From: Salinibacterium sp. TMP30
GTDB lineage: Bacteria; Actinomycetota; Actinomycetes; Actinomycetales; Microbacteriaceae
DNA: 64,000 nucleotides
Assembly (NCBI RefSeq): GCF_038397785.1
Contig: NZ_CP151642.1
Coordinates: forward strand, 1,364,001-1,428,000
Direction of reading: 5' to 3'
The notes beneath the pieces are model-generated. The model was not told the origin of the DNA and made no database searches. It saw only the letters and a list, made by a program, of their open reading frames with translations. Numbering within the stretch: position 1 is the first letter of the stretch; every line of letters begins with the position of its first letter. Below, in pieces: positions 43,080-52,254 of this stretch. The translations under genes were made by a program, and so were the position numbers.

Positions 43080-43883
43080 ATGGCAGTGCGCGCCGAGAGG
43101 TGGCGTTCTAAGGGCGACGAACGGATGTCGCTCGGCGAACATCTCGTAGAACTCAAGAAACGGCTGTTCATTTCAGGGATAGCGATTCTGGTCACCGCAG
43201 TGGTTGGATTCATTTTTGCTGACTTCTTCATAAGTGCGTTGCGTGCTCCAATTACGAATATTGCTGAGTCGACGGGGCGAGGCGCAGCCCTTAACTACGA
43301 CGCCGTCACGCAAGCTTTCGACATCCGGATGCAGATCGCCTTTACCGTGGCTATCGTTGCCGCGAGCCCGATCTGGCTGTACCAGGTGTGGGCGTTTCTC
43401 GTACCGGGTCTTGTCCGCAAAGAACGACAGTATGCGATCGGTTTTCTCGCGACAGCGATTCCACTATTTCTCGCCGGCTGTGCAGCGGGCTGGTACGTCA
43501 TGCCTAACATCATCACTCTTATGCTGGGATTCGCGGGTGAGGAGGATCTCTCGAACCTCAACGCGAAGTACTACTACGACTTCATAGTGAAGTTGCTGCT
43601 CGCCGTGGGAATCGCCTTCGTGGTTCCGGTGTTTGTTGTTCTGTTGAACTTCGTTGGGGTGCTATCCGCACAGGCGATCCTGAAGGGCTGGCGAATTGCA
43701 ATTCTGACGATCTGCGTCTTCACCGCAATCGCCACCCCCGCCGCAGATGTCATCTCGATGTTTTTGCTGGCGATCCCCATGATTGTGCTCTATTTCATTG
43801 CCGCCCTCATCGCTTGGCTCCATGATCGTCGAGCCGCTAAACGCGCGGCAAAGATTGATGCGGAGGTAGGCGCAGACGTCTAG
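43080..43883 (+). CDS. tatC: Sec-independent translocase subunit TatC
   Basis: A 267-residue polytopic membrane protein, receptor for twin-arginine signal peptides. Six helices, an N-terminal MSLGEHLVELKKRL block and the YQVWAFLVPGL region with the conserved Pro and Glu surroundings are visible. An N-terminal extension of about 15 residues precedes the conserved part, so the internal ATG at 43125 is an alternative start. Confidence 0.95.
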   Translation: MAVRAERWRSKGDERMSLGEHLVELKKRLFISGIAILVTAVVGFIFADFFISALRAPITNIAESTGRGAALNYDAVTQAFDIRMQIAFTVAIVAASPIWLYQVWAFLVPGLVRKERQYAIGFLATAIPLFLAGCAAGWYVMPNIITLMLGFAGEEDLSNLNAKYYYDFIVKLLLAVGIAFVVPVFVVLLNFVGVLSAQAILKGWRIAILTICVFTAIATPAADVISMFLLAIPMIVLYFIAALIAWLHDRRAAKRAAKIDAEVGADV

Positions 43884-43925
43884 CCTGATACCGCGCATGC
43901 TGCACCCGCCTCTGCTGCTACCGCT

Positions 43926-43931
43926 TAGGCT
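43926..43931 (+). promoter_or_regulatory. -10 element, leaderless start of helY
   Basis: TAGGCT followed by seven bases and the ATG at 43939. Confidence 0.5.
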
Positions 43932-43938
43932 GTAGTGA

Positions 43939-46371
43939 ATGAGTGATCTGTCTCCCGCCGAACGCTTCGCTGCGGCTAAGAAGCGTCGCGGATACCCCGT
44001 GCTCGAAGCTTTCCGTGCCAGCCAGCGGTTCGATCTCGATGAGTTTCAATTGTCGGCCTGCCACGTCGTCGAGGATGACAAGAGCGTCTTGGTCGCAGCG
44101 CCAACCGGTGCAGGCAAGACCATCATCGCCGAGTTCGCAATCTATCGGGCAATGCAGCTCAATGGCCCCAAGGTGTTTTACACCGCCCCGATGAAGGCGC
44201 TCAGCAATCAGAAGTTCCAAGAACTTGTCACCGAGTACGGCCCCGAAAATGTGGGTTTGTTGACGGGCGATACCAACGTCAATGCCGGTGCCCGCATCGT
44301 TGTCATGACGACCGAAGTATTGCGCAATATGCTGTACGCCAAATCAGATCTGCTGCGAAACCTCAGCACTGTCGTGATGGATGAAGTTCACTTCCTGGGT
44401 GATCGCTTCCGCGGTGCTGTGTGGGAAGAGGTGATCATCCACCTTCCTGACGATGTTCGCATGGTGTCTCTCAGTGCCACCGTCTCGAACGCTGAAGAGT
44501 TTGGCGACTGGCTGCAGGCCGTTCGCGGTGACACAGAAGTTATCGTCTCTGAAGAGCGTCCAGTGCCCCTAGAGCAGCATGTTCTCGTCGCTAGCAAGCT
44601 CGTTGACCTCTTTGACTCGTCCGGGCTCGCCGCCACTAACCGGGTGAACCCTGAACTCGTCCAAATGGCACGATTCGGCGGCCGAAACTTGAGCGCACGG
44701 CAACGTAAAGACAGCGGACGCTACCAAGCGCGTGGAGGTCGGCCGGCTCGCACTCGAATGGATCGCGCCGATGTTGTCGCGATGCTTGCATCTAAGAATC
44801 TTGTGCCTGCAATTTTCTTCATTTTCAGTCGCATGGGCTGCGATCAGGCGGTGAACCAGGTTCTTCGTGCCGGTGTTCGCCTCACGACGGTGCAGGAGCG
44901 TGATGAGATCCGAGAAATTGTGGAAGCCCGCTGCCGCACCTTGCTCGATGAGGACCTTGCCGTTCTTGGCTATTGGGAGTGGCTGAATGGCCTAGAACGT
45001 GGCGTTGCTGCGCATCACGCCGGGATGCTCCCCGCTTTCAAAGAGGTCGTCGAGGAGCTCTTCCAGAAGAAGCTCGTCAAAGCTGTCTTTGCGACCGAGA
45101 CTCTTGCTCTGGGCATCAATATGCCAGCGCGCACTGTCGTGCTGGAAAAACTCGAGAAGTTCAATGGTGAGGCTCGCGTTCCGATTACTCCGGGGGAGTA
45201 CACGCAACTTACCGGTCGCGCAGGCCGCCGCGGCATCGACGTCGAGGGCCATTCGGTCATCCAGTGGGTCGACGGCCTGGATCCTCAGGCAGTGGCAGCA
45301 CTTGCATCGCGCCGCACCTACCCGCTGAATTCAAGCTTCACCCCGACCTACAACATGGCGGTAAACCTGATCGAATTATTTGGTCGGGAGCACACGCGCG
45401 AGATCTTGGAGTCGAGCTTCGCGCAGTTCCAGGCAGACCGTGCTGTGGTCGATCTCGCACGCAAGGTTCGTTCTCAGAAGAGCTCGCTCGAGGGCTACGA
45501 GAAATCGATGCAATGCCATCTGGGCGACTTTGGTGAGTATTCCCGCATCCGTCGTGAATTGAATGACCTCGAGAAGAAAGCCCAACCAAAGAACGATCCG
45601 AGCCAGCGGGCCGAGCGCGAGCGACGCCAACGCAAGCTTGCCGACCTGCGTCGCCAGATGCGCAAACACGACTGTCATGCCTGCACCGAGCGTGAAACTC
45701 ACGCTCGGTGGGCGGAGCGGTGGTGGCGTCTCAAGCGGGAGACAGATCAGCTGAGCCGTCAGATTCAGAACCGCACGGGAGCTGTGGCAAAAATTTTCGA
45801 TCGCGTTACTGATGTGCTGACGCAGCTCAAATACATTGAACCGGGCGCCAACGGCGAGATGACCCTCAATGAGCACGGCCGAATACTGCGACGTATTTAT
45901 GGCGAACGTGATTTGCTCGTGGCCGAATGTCTTCGTCACGGCTTCTGGAAGGATCTGGACGCTGCATCAATGGCGGCGATGGCAACCACGCTCGTCTATG
46001 AACCGCGTCGCGATGAAGGGGATCTCAGCGACCGCTACCTCCCACGCGGGCCATTTCGCGAAGCGTTCGACAAGACCTCCACCCTGTGGGCGAAACTGGA
46101 CGACCTCGAACGAGATAATCGTCTTCCCGGGAGCCAGCCGCTGTCTACCGGACTTTCGCTTGCGATGTACCGGTGGGCGAACGGCGCCAACCTCGACTCA
46201 GTGCTCGACTTGGCCGACATGGCAGCTGGCGACTTTGTACGCTCCACGAAGCAGGCAATCGATCTCCTCGACCAGCTCTCGGTAGTCGCCGACGGTGATG
46301 TCGGTCGAGCGGCACGCAAGGCGCTCGACAGCATCCGTCGGGGAATCGTTGCTTACAGTTCTGTCGCTTAG
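43939..46371 (+). CDS. helY: DEAD/DEAH RNA helicase HelY (Ski2/Mtr4-like)
   Basis: An 810-residue Ski2-family helicase. Walker A APTGAGKT at residues 54-61, DEVHFLGD (DEVH box) about 150, SLSATVSN, and the second RecA domain with QLTGRAGRRGID are present, followed by the long C-terminal domain of Ski2-like proteins with a helical stretch. Order tatA-tatC-helY is conserved in actinobacteria. Confidence 0.93.
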   Translation: MSDLSPAERFAAAKKRRGYPVLEAFRASQRFDLDEFQLSACHVVEDDKSVLVAAPTGAGKTIIAEFAIYRAMQLNGPKVFYTAPMKALSNQKFQELVTEYGPENVGLLTGDTNVNAGARIVVMTTEVLRNMLYAKSDLLRNLSTVVMDEVHFLGDRFRGAVWEEVIIHLPDDVRMVSLSATVSNAEEFGDWLQAVRGDTEVIVSEERPVPLEQHVLVASKLVDLFDSSGLAATNRVNPELVQMARFGGRNLSARQRKDSGRYQARGGRPARTRMDRADVVAMLASKNLVPAIFFIFSRMGCDQAVNQVLRAGVRLTTVQERDEIREIVEARCRTLLDEDLAVLGYWEWLNGLERGVAAHHAGMLPAFKEVVEELFQKKLVKAVFATETLALGINMPARTVVLEKLEKFNGEARVPITPGEYTQLTGRAGRRGIDVEGHSVIQWVDGLDPQAVAALASRRTYPLNSSFTPTYNMAVNLIELFGREHTREILESSFAQFQADRAVVDLARKVRSQKSSLEGYEKSMQCHLGDFGEYSRIRRELNDLEKKAQPKNDPSQRAERERRQRKLADLRRQMRKHDCHACTERETHARWAERWWRLKRETDQLSRQIQNRTGAVAKIFDRVTDVLTQLKYIEPGANGEMTLNEHGRILRRIYGERDLLVAECLRHGFWKDLDAASMAAMATTLVYEPRRDEGDLSDRYLPRGPFREAFDKTSTLWAKLDDLERDNRLPGSQPLSTGLSLAMYRWANGANLDSVLDLADMAAGDFVRSTKQAIDLLDQLSVVADGDVGRAARKALDSIRRGIVAYSSVA

Positions 46372-46374
46372 GCT
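46369..46374 (+). promoter_or_regulatory. -10 element at helY stop, leaderless start of lnt
   Basis: TAGGCT, whose TAG is the helY stop, is followed by six bases and the GTG at 46381. Confidence 0.4.
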
Positions 46375-46380
46375 CAACGA

Positions 46381-47949
46381 GTGATAATTCACAAACCCGT
46401 CGCTGTGTTGCCCCTCTGGGCAGCAGCCATTACGGCACTTGCTGCTGGCCCGATACTGGATGCGGGATTCCCTGATAAGGGTGTGTGGCCGATAACTTTC
46501 CTCGGCATCGCACTCGTCTTGATCGCTGCGCGCGGGAGAAATGTCGGCGGTGCGCTGCTCATTGGCTTCCTCGCCGGTGCTGCATTCTATTTCACACATA
46601 TTCAATGGGCATCGCTGTTCTTGGGCCCAGTGCCCATGTCTGCGCTGTCGATTCTTGAAGCACTTTTCTTTGCCGTCGGAACCCTCGCAATCACTTTGGC
46701 GTATCGATGGCTGCCTCGCGTGTTCGGCCCGGGGTGGGGCTCCACGATTGGGCTGGCGATTGTTGTCGCGGGCTTATGGACAGCACGCGAGGCGTGGGCG
46801 AGCGTATGGCCGTACGGCGGTTTCGCGTGGGGCCGGGTTGCGCAATCTCAGTCAGAGAGCCCCCTCGCGGAGCTTTTCTCCTGGCTGGGCATTTCTGGCG
46901 TCAGCTTTGTGATGGTTCTTGTGGTCGCGCTTTCCTTGGCTGCGATCGAGTATTCGTGGCTGCACTACCGTGAACTTCCCCTCGATGAGCGGTCACAGCA
47001 TGTGTCGCGAGCGTTGAGAACAGCATTCGTTCCGGTCGCTGTGTTCACGCTCCTGGTAAACGTTCCGACATGGTCTGTCGTTACGGAGGGGTCCCTTCGT
47101 GTTGGCGCGGTGCAAGGAAACGGCAAAGCCGGATATTTTGATAAGCGCGAGCGTGGAGACCTACTCGACGCACAACTTAAGGCGACTCAACCGCTCTATG
47201 GCGAGGACCTCGATCTGGTCGTGTGGCCCGAGGGCGGCACAGATGTTTCACCGCTGAACAATACGTACGCCGCCTCCGCGTTCGACTATGTCACTGAGCA
47301 AGCAGGTGCCCCGCTCATCTCCGGTGACATCACGGAACGTGACGGCAATATCTACAACAGCCAAATCTTCTGGAAGCCCGGGGACGGTGTCGTAGATATC
47401 TACGACAAGCGCCACCCTATTCCGTTCGGCGAATATGTTCCGAATCGCGACTTTTGGGCGCAGTTTGCGCCTGATCTCATCGGACTGATTGCCCGTGATT
47501 ACACGATTGGCGCCACCGATATGGTGTTCGACGTCAACGATGTCATCGTTGGTGTAAACATTTGCTTCGACATTGTCGATGATCAAATTCTTACTGAGTC
47601 AGTCGAGCAGGGTGCGCAAGTCATCATCGCGTCATCCAACAACGCCGACTTTGGGCGCACCGATGAGAGTGCCCAGCAGCTGGCGACAGCGCGGATTCGA
47701 GCATTAGAGCTCGGGCGGAGCGTCGTCAACATCTCGACGGTTGGTCTGAGTGCGATCATCGCCCCCGACGGATCTACGATTGCCGAATTACCCTGGTATA
47801 CCGCCGCAGCGATGATCGAAGATGTTCCGTTGAGCAGCACCATCACCCCCGCCGTTCTGTGGGGTCGCGAACTTGAATGGCTTGTTTCAGGAATCGGACT
47901 CGGCGCGCTTATCGTCGCAGCACTAGCTGGACGGAGAAACAATGCCTAA
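46381..47949 (+). CDS. lnt: Apolipoprotein N-acyltransferase
   Basis: A 522-residue membrane enzyme that N-acylates the lipidated cysteine of lipoproteins. Seven or eight N-terminal helices are followed by an extracytoplasmic nitrilase domain with the catalytic set Glu in VVWPEGGT, Lys in YDKRHPIPFGEYVP and Cys in NICFDIVDD. The final helix re-enters the membrane. Eight-base overlap with ppm1 and the same neighbour as in mycobacteria. Substrates include the FKBP lipoprotein in this window. Confidence 0.93.
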   Translation: MIIHKPVAVLPLWAAAITALAAGPILDAGFPDKGVWPITFLGIALVLIAARGRNVGGALLIGFLAGAAFYFTHIQWASLFLGPVPMSALSILEALFFAVGTLAITLAYRWLPRVFGPGWGSTIGLAIVVAGLWTAREAWASVWPYGGFAWGRVAQSQSESPLAELFSWLGISGVSFVMVLVVALSLAAIEYSWLHYRELPLDERSQHVSRALRTAFVPVAVFTLLVNVPTWSVVTEGSLRVGAVQGNGKAGYFDKRERGDLLDAQLKATQPLYGEDLDLVVWPEGGTDVSPLNNTYAASAFDYVTEQAGAPLISGDITERDGNIYNSQIFWKPGDGVVDIYDKRHPIPFGEYVPNRDFWAQFAPDLIGLIARDYTIGATDMVFDVNDVIVGVNICFDIVDDQILTESVEQGAQVIIASSNNADFGRTDESAQQLATARIRALELGRSVVNISTVGLSAIIAPDGSTIAELPWYTAAAMIEDVPLSSTITPAVLWGRELEWLVSGIGLGALIVAALAGRRNNA

Positions 47950-48667
47950 CGTTGTCGTAGTCGTGCCCACCTATAACGAGATTGAAAACATTTCCTCAAT
48001 CGTCGGTCGACTCAGGCAGGCAGTGCCACGAGCTCACGTGCTCATAGTTGACGACTCGAGCCCCGACGGCACGGGGGAGCGGGCCGACAAGCTTGCCGCA
48101 ACAGATCCTGGCATCTCTGTGCTGCATCGCGCAAAAAAGGAGGGCCTAGGAAAGGCATACCTTGCCGGTTTCACGCTCGCTCTCGACCGCGGTTATGACT
48201 ACATTGTAGAAATTGACGCTGACGGTTCACACGATCCCACAGATCTTCCCGCCATGATCAAGCTGGCGAAAGCAGGAAACGATTTGGTGATTGGTTCACG
48301 CTGGGTCGACGGCGGGTCGGTGAAGAATTGGCCCTGGTTTCGGCACAGTGTTTCGCGAGCAGGTAACGCCTACGCGCGTGCAGTCCTCGGGTCAGACATC
48401 AGGGATCTCACTGCGGGTTACCGAGTATTTAGAGCCAGCGCGCTACAAGAGCTTGGTCTAGAGGGTGTCTCGTCGCAGGGGTACTGCTTCCAAGTGGAGC
48501 TTGCCTGGACCTTGGAACGTGCGGGCTACCGAGTGGTAGAGCATCCGATCACATTCGTTGAGCGTTCTACAGGACGGTCAAAAATGCATGCAGGAATTGT
48601 TGCAGAGGCACTGCTCAGGGTCACCGGTTGGGGGCTGTCGGCGACCCTGAAAACAGTACGTCGTTAA
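47942..48667 (+). CDS. ppm1: Polyprenol monophosphomannose synthase
   Basis: A GT2 glycosyltransferase of 241 residues that makes polyprenyl-phosphate-mannose from GDP-mannose for lipoglycan and glycoprotein synthesis. VVPTYNEIENI at the N-terminus, DDSSPDGT, and the metal-binding EIDADGSHDP (DxD-type) are visible, with the conserved C-terminal IVAEALLR region. No membrane anchor of its own; it depends on the overlapping Lnt for location. Ends four bases into the convergent rbpA stop region. Confidence 0.93.
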   Translation: MPNVVVVVPTYNEIENISSIVGRLRQAVPRAHVLIVDDSSPDGTGERADKLAATDPGISVLHRAKKEGLGKAYLAGFTLALDRGYDYIVEIDADGSHDPTDLPAMIKLAKAGNDLVIGSRWVDGGSVKNWPWFRHSVSRAGNAYARAVLGSDIRDLTAGYRVFRASALQELGLEGVSSQGYCFQVELAWTLERAGYRVVEHPITFVERSTGRSKMHAGIVAEALLRVTGWGLSATLKTVRR

Positions 48668-49029
48668 GCGCCGATCTTCTGCTGACCCCGACGGGCCCGC
48701 AGGAAGTCGAGACGCTCCTGAAGAAGTTCTTCTAGTTCGGGGCGCGTGCGACGTTCGAGAAGCATGTCCCAATGACTACGGGGAGTCTTGACGTCAACTA
48801 GGTCGAGCTCGACGAGTTCACCTTCGCTATCGAGCAGTGTTCCTTCTTGACCAGTCTTGGCATCGTGCCACTGCTGGGGAACCTCGGCGTCGGACGAAAA
48901 CATCACTTCGAACGTGTTGCCGTCGGCTGCCTTATATGTGCTCTTTTTCCGCGGGGAAAACTCGACACCCTCTTCGCTCTGTAGGCTCTGGGTTCCAAGT
49001 CTCATGCCGCGCAAGCTGCGATCTGCCAT
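48664..49029 (-). CDS. rbpA: RNA polymerase-binding protein RbpA
   Basis: An actinobacterial RNA polymerase partner of 121 residues that stabilises the open complex. The N-terminal tail (MADRSLRGMRLGTQSLQSEEGVEFSPR) matches, the RbpA core domain follows, and the sigma-interaction part reads PRSHWDMLLERRTRPELEELL. The ribosome site GAAGGAGG is strong. Ends tail-to-tail with ppm1, as in mycobacteria. Confidence 0.97.
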   Translation of the reverse strand: MADRSLRGMRLGTQSLQSEEGVEFSPRKKSTYKAADGNTFEVMFSSDAEVPQQWHDAKTGQEGTLLDSEGELVELDLVDVKTPRSHWDMLLERRTRPELEELLQERLDFLRARRGQQKIGA

Positions 49030-49116
49030 CGTGTGGCCTCCTTCAATTCGCGGTCTCTACAAGTAATAGACCCTCTTGCTGAACGAATGCTTCCAAGCGC
49101 GCAGTGTTCACAGTGA

Positions 49117-49135
49117 GTTGTCAGTCTTTGACAAC
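49117..49135. promoter_or_regulatory. Dyad upstream of rbpA
   Basis: GTTGTCA-GTCTT-TGACAAC is a perfect 7-bp inverted repeat 88 bases upstream of rbpA and 23 bases past the GDPD stop. It has no T-run, so it is more likely a protein-binding site than a terminator. Confidence 0.4.
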
Positions 49136-49157
49136 ATTTTCGCTGCTAAGACGTGGA

Positions 49158-49955
49158 TTATGCACAGCCGGGTTGGGCGCGCGAGGCCACGACTTCGAGG
49201 GCCAGATCTGCTCGGTCGGTGACGATTCCATCGACGCCGAGATCGAGCAAGTGACGCATTCGCTGCGGTTCATTAATCGTCCATACATGCATCTCGAGTC
49301 CGAGATCGTGTACACGGTGAATCACCCGCTGAGTGGTCACCCGCAACCCTAGCGCTTTCTCGGGCACTTGGATGGCGACGAGGCCGTTGAGCGCGCGACG
49401 CACAGCTGGCGAAATGCCTGTTTTGGCACCGAGCAATGCCAGCAAGAAACGCCCCGCTGATGCTGAACTCGCCACGCCCGGCAGCTCTAGTGCTGTTGCG
49501 GCCCGGCGTTTCTCATCAAATGAGGTCACCAGCACGCGATCAGTTGCCCAAATATCTTGGATAGCGCGCACGGTCGGCGACACCGCTCCTCGAGATTTCA
49601 CGTCGATGTTGAATCGTGTCTCCGGGAACGCATCGAGAGCTTCAGGAAGGGAGCAGAAGCCTTGACCATTGCCCAGGTCGATTCGTCGCAGTTCCGCCAT
49701 GGTGAGCTGCTCGACCTTGAGATCTCGGCCGGCGACGCGCACGAGGCTGGGGTCGTGAGCGACGACGGCGACACCATCGAGGCTCGCATGAACATCTGTC
49801 TCGATGTAGTGCGCCCCGGCTGCTATGGCCTTCGCGAAGGCAAGCATCGTGTTCTCGGGGGCCTCGACCGCAAGCCCTCGGTGCGCGAGCACGCGGGGGC
49901 CTGCGGGGGAGAGGTAAGAGGAGTTGGCGCTAGCGCCCGACTGGTCCTTTGCCAC
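49158..49955 (-). CDS. Glycerophosphodiester phosphodiesterase
   Basis: A 265-residue TIM-barrel phosphodiesterase that splits glycerophosphodiesters. Catalytic stretch VLAHRGLAVEAPENT with His and Arg, then ETDVHASLDGVAVVAHDP with the metal ligands and second His. The GTG at 49955 is preferred because GAAGGA lies seven bases ahead; it overlaps the upstream SPFH gene by 26 bases. A TTG at 49973 is the alternative. Confidence 0.9.
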   Translation of the reverse strand: MAKDQSGASANSSYLSPAGPRVLAHRGLAVEAPENTMLAFAKAIAAGAHYIETDVHASLDGVAVVAHDPSLVRVAGRDLKVEQLTMAELRRIDLGNGQGFCSLPEALDAFPETRFNIDVKSRGAVSPTVRAIQDIWATDRVLVTSFDEKRRAATALELPGVASSASAGRFLLALLGAKTGISPAVRRALNGLVAIQVPEKALGLRVTTQRVIHRVHDLGLEMHVWTINEPQRMRHLLDLGVDGIVTDRADLALEVVASRAQPGCA

Positions 49956-50844
49956 TAAAGAATCCTTCACCAATACCCTTGAGCGCTTCCGTCAGTTCAG
50001 ACGGAATGATCCACATCTTGTTGTTATCACCGTTTGCAATCTTAGGCAGCGTCTGGAGGTATTCGTACGCCAGAAGCTTCGGGTCGGGATCGCCCTCGTG
50101 GATCGCGGCGAAGACCGTCTTGATGGCAGCGGCTTCACCGTCGGCACGAAGCACGGCAGCTTTGGCCTGACCTTCGGCTTCGAGGATCGCAGCCTGACGT
50201 GAACCTTCGGCTTCGAGGATCGCAGCCTGCTTGGTTCCTTCGGCCGTGAGGATCTGCGCACGGCGGTCACGCTCGGCACGCATCTGCTTCTCCATCGAGT
50301 CCTGAATTGACAGGGGTGGATCGATCGCTTTGAGTTCAACGCGTCCGACGCGGATGCCCCACTTGCCGGTCGCTTCATCGAGTACGACGCGCAATTGCGA
50401 GTTGATGTTGTCGCGGCTGGTGAGCGCCTCTTCGAGGTTCAGCCCACCGACGACGTTTCGCAGTGTTGTGGTGGTCAGTTGCTCGACGGCACCCAAGTAG
50501 TTGCCGATTTCATAGGTCGCGGCACGAGCATCCGTGACTTGGAAGAATACGACGGTGTCGATGGAGACGACGAGGTTATCCTCTGTGATGACAGGCTGCG
50601 GCGGGAACGAGACGACTTGTTCACGCAGGTCGAGGAGTGGCAGCATTCGGTCAATGAACGGCACGAGGATGTTGAGTCCCGGCAGAAGCGTCTTGCGATA
50701 CTTTCCCAGGCGTTCGACAACTCCTGCGCGGGCTTGCGGAACAATGCGAATCGCACGGAACAGGGTCGCGATTACAAATAGGGCGAGAACTACGAGGAGT
50801 ATCACCACGAAGATCTGGCCTATGAAGCCAGCGGGATCAATCAC
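49930..50844 (-). CDS. SPFH domain (band 7/stomatin-like) membrane protein
   Basis: A 304-residue membrane scaffold protein. One N-terminal transmembrane helix (about residues 10-32) is followed by the SPFH domain (about 33-180) and a coiled coil with repeats of the form AAILEAEG. The DNA for two of these repeats is identical over 27 bases. It overlaps the NfeD start by four bases; SPFH-NfeD pairs are common and NfeD supplies the partner domain. Confidence 0.92.
   Translation of the reverse strand: MIDPAGFIGQIFVVILLVVLALFVIATLFRAIRIVPQARAGVVERLGKYRKTLLPGLNILVPFIDRMLPLLDLREQVVSFPPQPVITEDNLVVSIDTVVFFQVTDARAATYEIGNYLGAVEQLTTTTLRNVVGGLNLEEALTSRDNINSQLRVVLDEATGKWGIRVGRVELKAIDPPLSIQDSMEKQMRAERDRRAQILTAEGTKQAAILEAEGSRQAAILEAEGQAKAAVLRADGEAAAIKTVFAAIHEGDPDPKLLAYEYLQTLPKIANGDNNKMWIIPSELTEALKGIGEGFFSGKGPVGR
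50170..50229 (-). repeat. Duplicated 27-bp segment in SPFH coiled coil
   Basis: A 27-base segment at 50170-50196 is repeated identically at 50203-50229, an offset of 33 bases or 11 codons, matching an 11-residue coiled-coil repeat. Confidence 0.65.
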
Positions 50845-51365
50845 TTTTCTTCCTTTCTCGGCGGCTTTGTGGTCGCTCGAGGCTCGGCGGTACGGGGTTC
50901 GGATGGTTCAGGAACGACGACAGCGATGGCGCCTTCGATTGCGGCAACGGCAACGCGTTCGCCGACGGGGATTGCGGATGCGGGGGAGCGGTCGTCGATG
51001 CGTGCGGTCCAGGTTTCGCCGTTGTCGAGCTTGACTTCGCCAACTCCGTTCGCGAATGCGCCGGTTACACGTCCGCCGAGTTCGTAGAGTGCGTCGACAT
51101 TACTTTTCGCCGGATCTGCGCCTTTCTCAAGGTTCATCAAAAGCACCGGACGAATAGTGAAAATAAGCAGACCCGAGAAGGCTGCCGCCAGAGCGATCTG
51201 CAGCCACCACGGACCACCGAGGAGGTTGGTTCCGAGCCCACCGATCAGCGTTCCGGCAGCGATCATGAGGAAGGTGAACTCAAGCGTGAGTACTTCGATC
51301 ACGATGAACAGCACAACAAGGGCAAGCCACAGGATCCACAAGTATTGGGTTAGATCAACGAGCAT
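50841..51365 (-). CDS. NfeD family membrane protein
   Basis: A 174-residue protein: an N-terminal transmembrane region of about three helices, then an OB-fold domain (about 85-150, GGRVTGAFANGVGEVKLDNGETWTA), then a short tail. The frame is open upstream to 51503, but the ATG at 51365 starts the first helix (MLVDLTQYLWILW) and has GAAGGG about ten bases ahead. It partners the SPFH protein; a quality-control role in the membrane is inferred from the family. Confidence 0.85.
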   Translation of the reverse strand: MLVDLTQYLWILWLALVVLFIVIEVLTLEFTFLMIAAGTLIGGLGTNLLGGPWWLQIALAAAFSGLLIFTIRPVLLMNLEKGADPAKSNVDALYELGGRVTGAFANGVGEVKLDNGETWTARIDDRSPASAIPVGERVAVAAIEGAIAVVVPEPSEPRTAEPRATTKPPRKEEK

Positions 51366-51455
51366 TGTGCTGGCGCCCTTCATCGTTGCGCAGTTCAACA
51401 AATCTTCATTCATGACGCTAGCACCTACATCACTGCGCGGCGGCGGTTCGACCGC

Positions 51456-51461
51456 TAAAGT
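51456..51461 (+). promoter_or_regulatory. -10 element, leaderless start of SDR gene
   Basis: TAAAGT followed by six bases and the GTG at 51468. Confidence 0.5.
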
Positions 51462-51467
51462 CGTAGC

Positions 51468-52244
51468 GTGAATAGCGAAACTTTGAACCCTCTGACAGCC
51501 CACTCGCTCGATGGCGCTCGCGCGCTTATTACCGGCTCATCGCGGGGGATTGGTGCCGACACTGCCGCCTATTTTGCGCAGGCCGGCGCACGCGTTGCGA
51601 TCAACTACCGCAACAAGGAGGCTCGCGCGCTCAAGTTAGTGGCCCAGCTCAATGAGACCGACGGTTCGGCAATTGCTATAGGCGCTGACCTCACCGACCC
51701 TGAGAGCGTTTCAGCGTTGTTCGAGACCGTGAAGTCTGAGTTCGGTGGCTTAGATATATTGGTGCTGAATGCATCCGGTGGCATGGAAGGGGGCATGGCT
51801 GAGGATTACGCCATGAAGCTCAACCGTGACGCGCAGGTCAACTTTTTGACGACGATGTTGCCGCTGCTGCACGAAGGGTCGCGCGTGGTCTTTGTGACGA
51901 GCCACCAGGCACATTTCATTCGCACCGTCGACACGATGCCTGAGTACGTACCGGTTGCCCTCAGTAAGCGTGCTGGTGAGGATGCTCTGCGCGAGTTGAT
52001 CCCGGAGCTTGACGCCAAGGGCATCAGTTTCGTTGTTGTCTCGGGCGACATGATCGAGGGAACAATCACGGCAACGCTGCTCCAACGCGCAAACCCCGGT
52101 GCCATTGAGGCTCGCAAGGAGGCCGCTGGCCGCCTGTACAACGTGGGTGAGTTTGCGGCCGAAGTCGCTTCCGCCGCCGTTGAGCCGATCCCAGAAAACA
52201 ACACGCGCTACGTCGGCGACGTTTCTGACTTCCTCAATAGGTAA
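51468..52244 (+). CDS. SDR family oxidoreductase
   Basis: A 258-residue NAD(P)H-binding protein. The glycine loop TGSSRGIG about residue 22 is intact, followed by LVLNASGG. The active-site region has Ser in VFVTSHQAH, but where the classical tyrosine (YxxxK) is expected the sequence reads YVPVALSKRAGEDAL, so the Tyr is shifted and Lys is retained. Function and substrate are unknown. It is divergent from nfeD and leads the Nudix-UPF0303 group. Confidence 0.8.
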   Translation: MNSETLNPLTAHSLDGARALITGSSRGIGADTAAYFAQAGARVAINYRNKEARALKLVAQLNETDGSAIAIGADLTDPESVSALFETVKSEFGGLDILVLNASGGMEGGMAEDYAMKLNRDAQVNFLTTMLPLLHEGSRVVFVTSHQAHFIRTVDTMPEYVPVALSKRAGEDALRELIPELDAKGISFVVVSGDMIEGTITATLLQRANPGAIEARKEAAGRLYNVGEFAAEVASAAVEPIPENNTRYVGDVSDFLNR

Positions 52245-52254
52245 CGAGTTTCGG

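Noticed and set aside
49118-49140. TTGTCAGTC followed by eight bases as a second PafBC-type promoter
   Set aside because: The hexamer at the right distance is CATTTT, not TANNNT, and no gene starts downstream on that strand.
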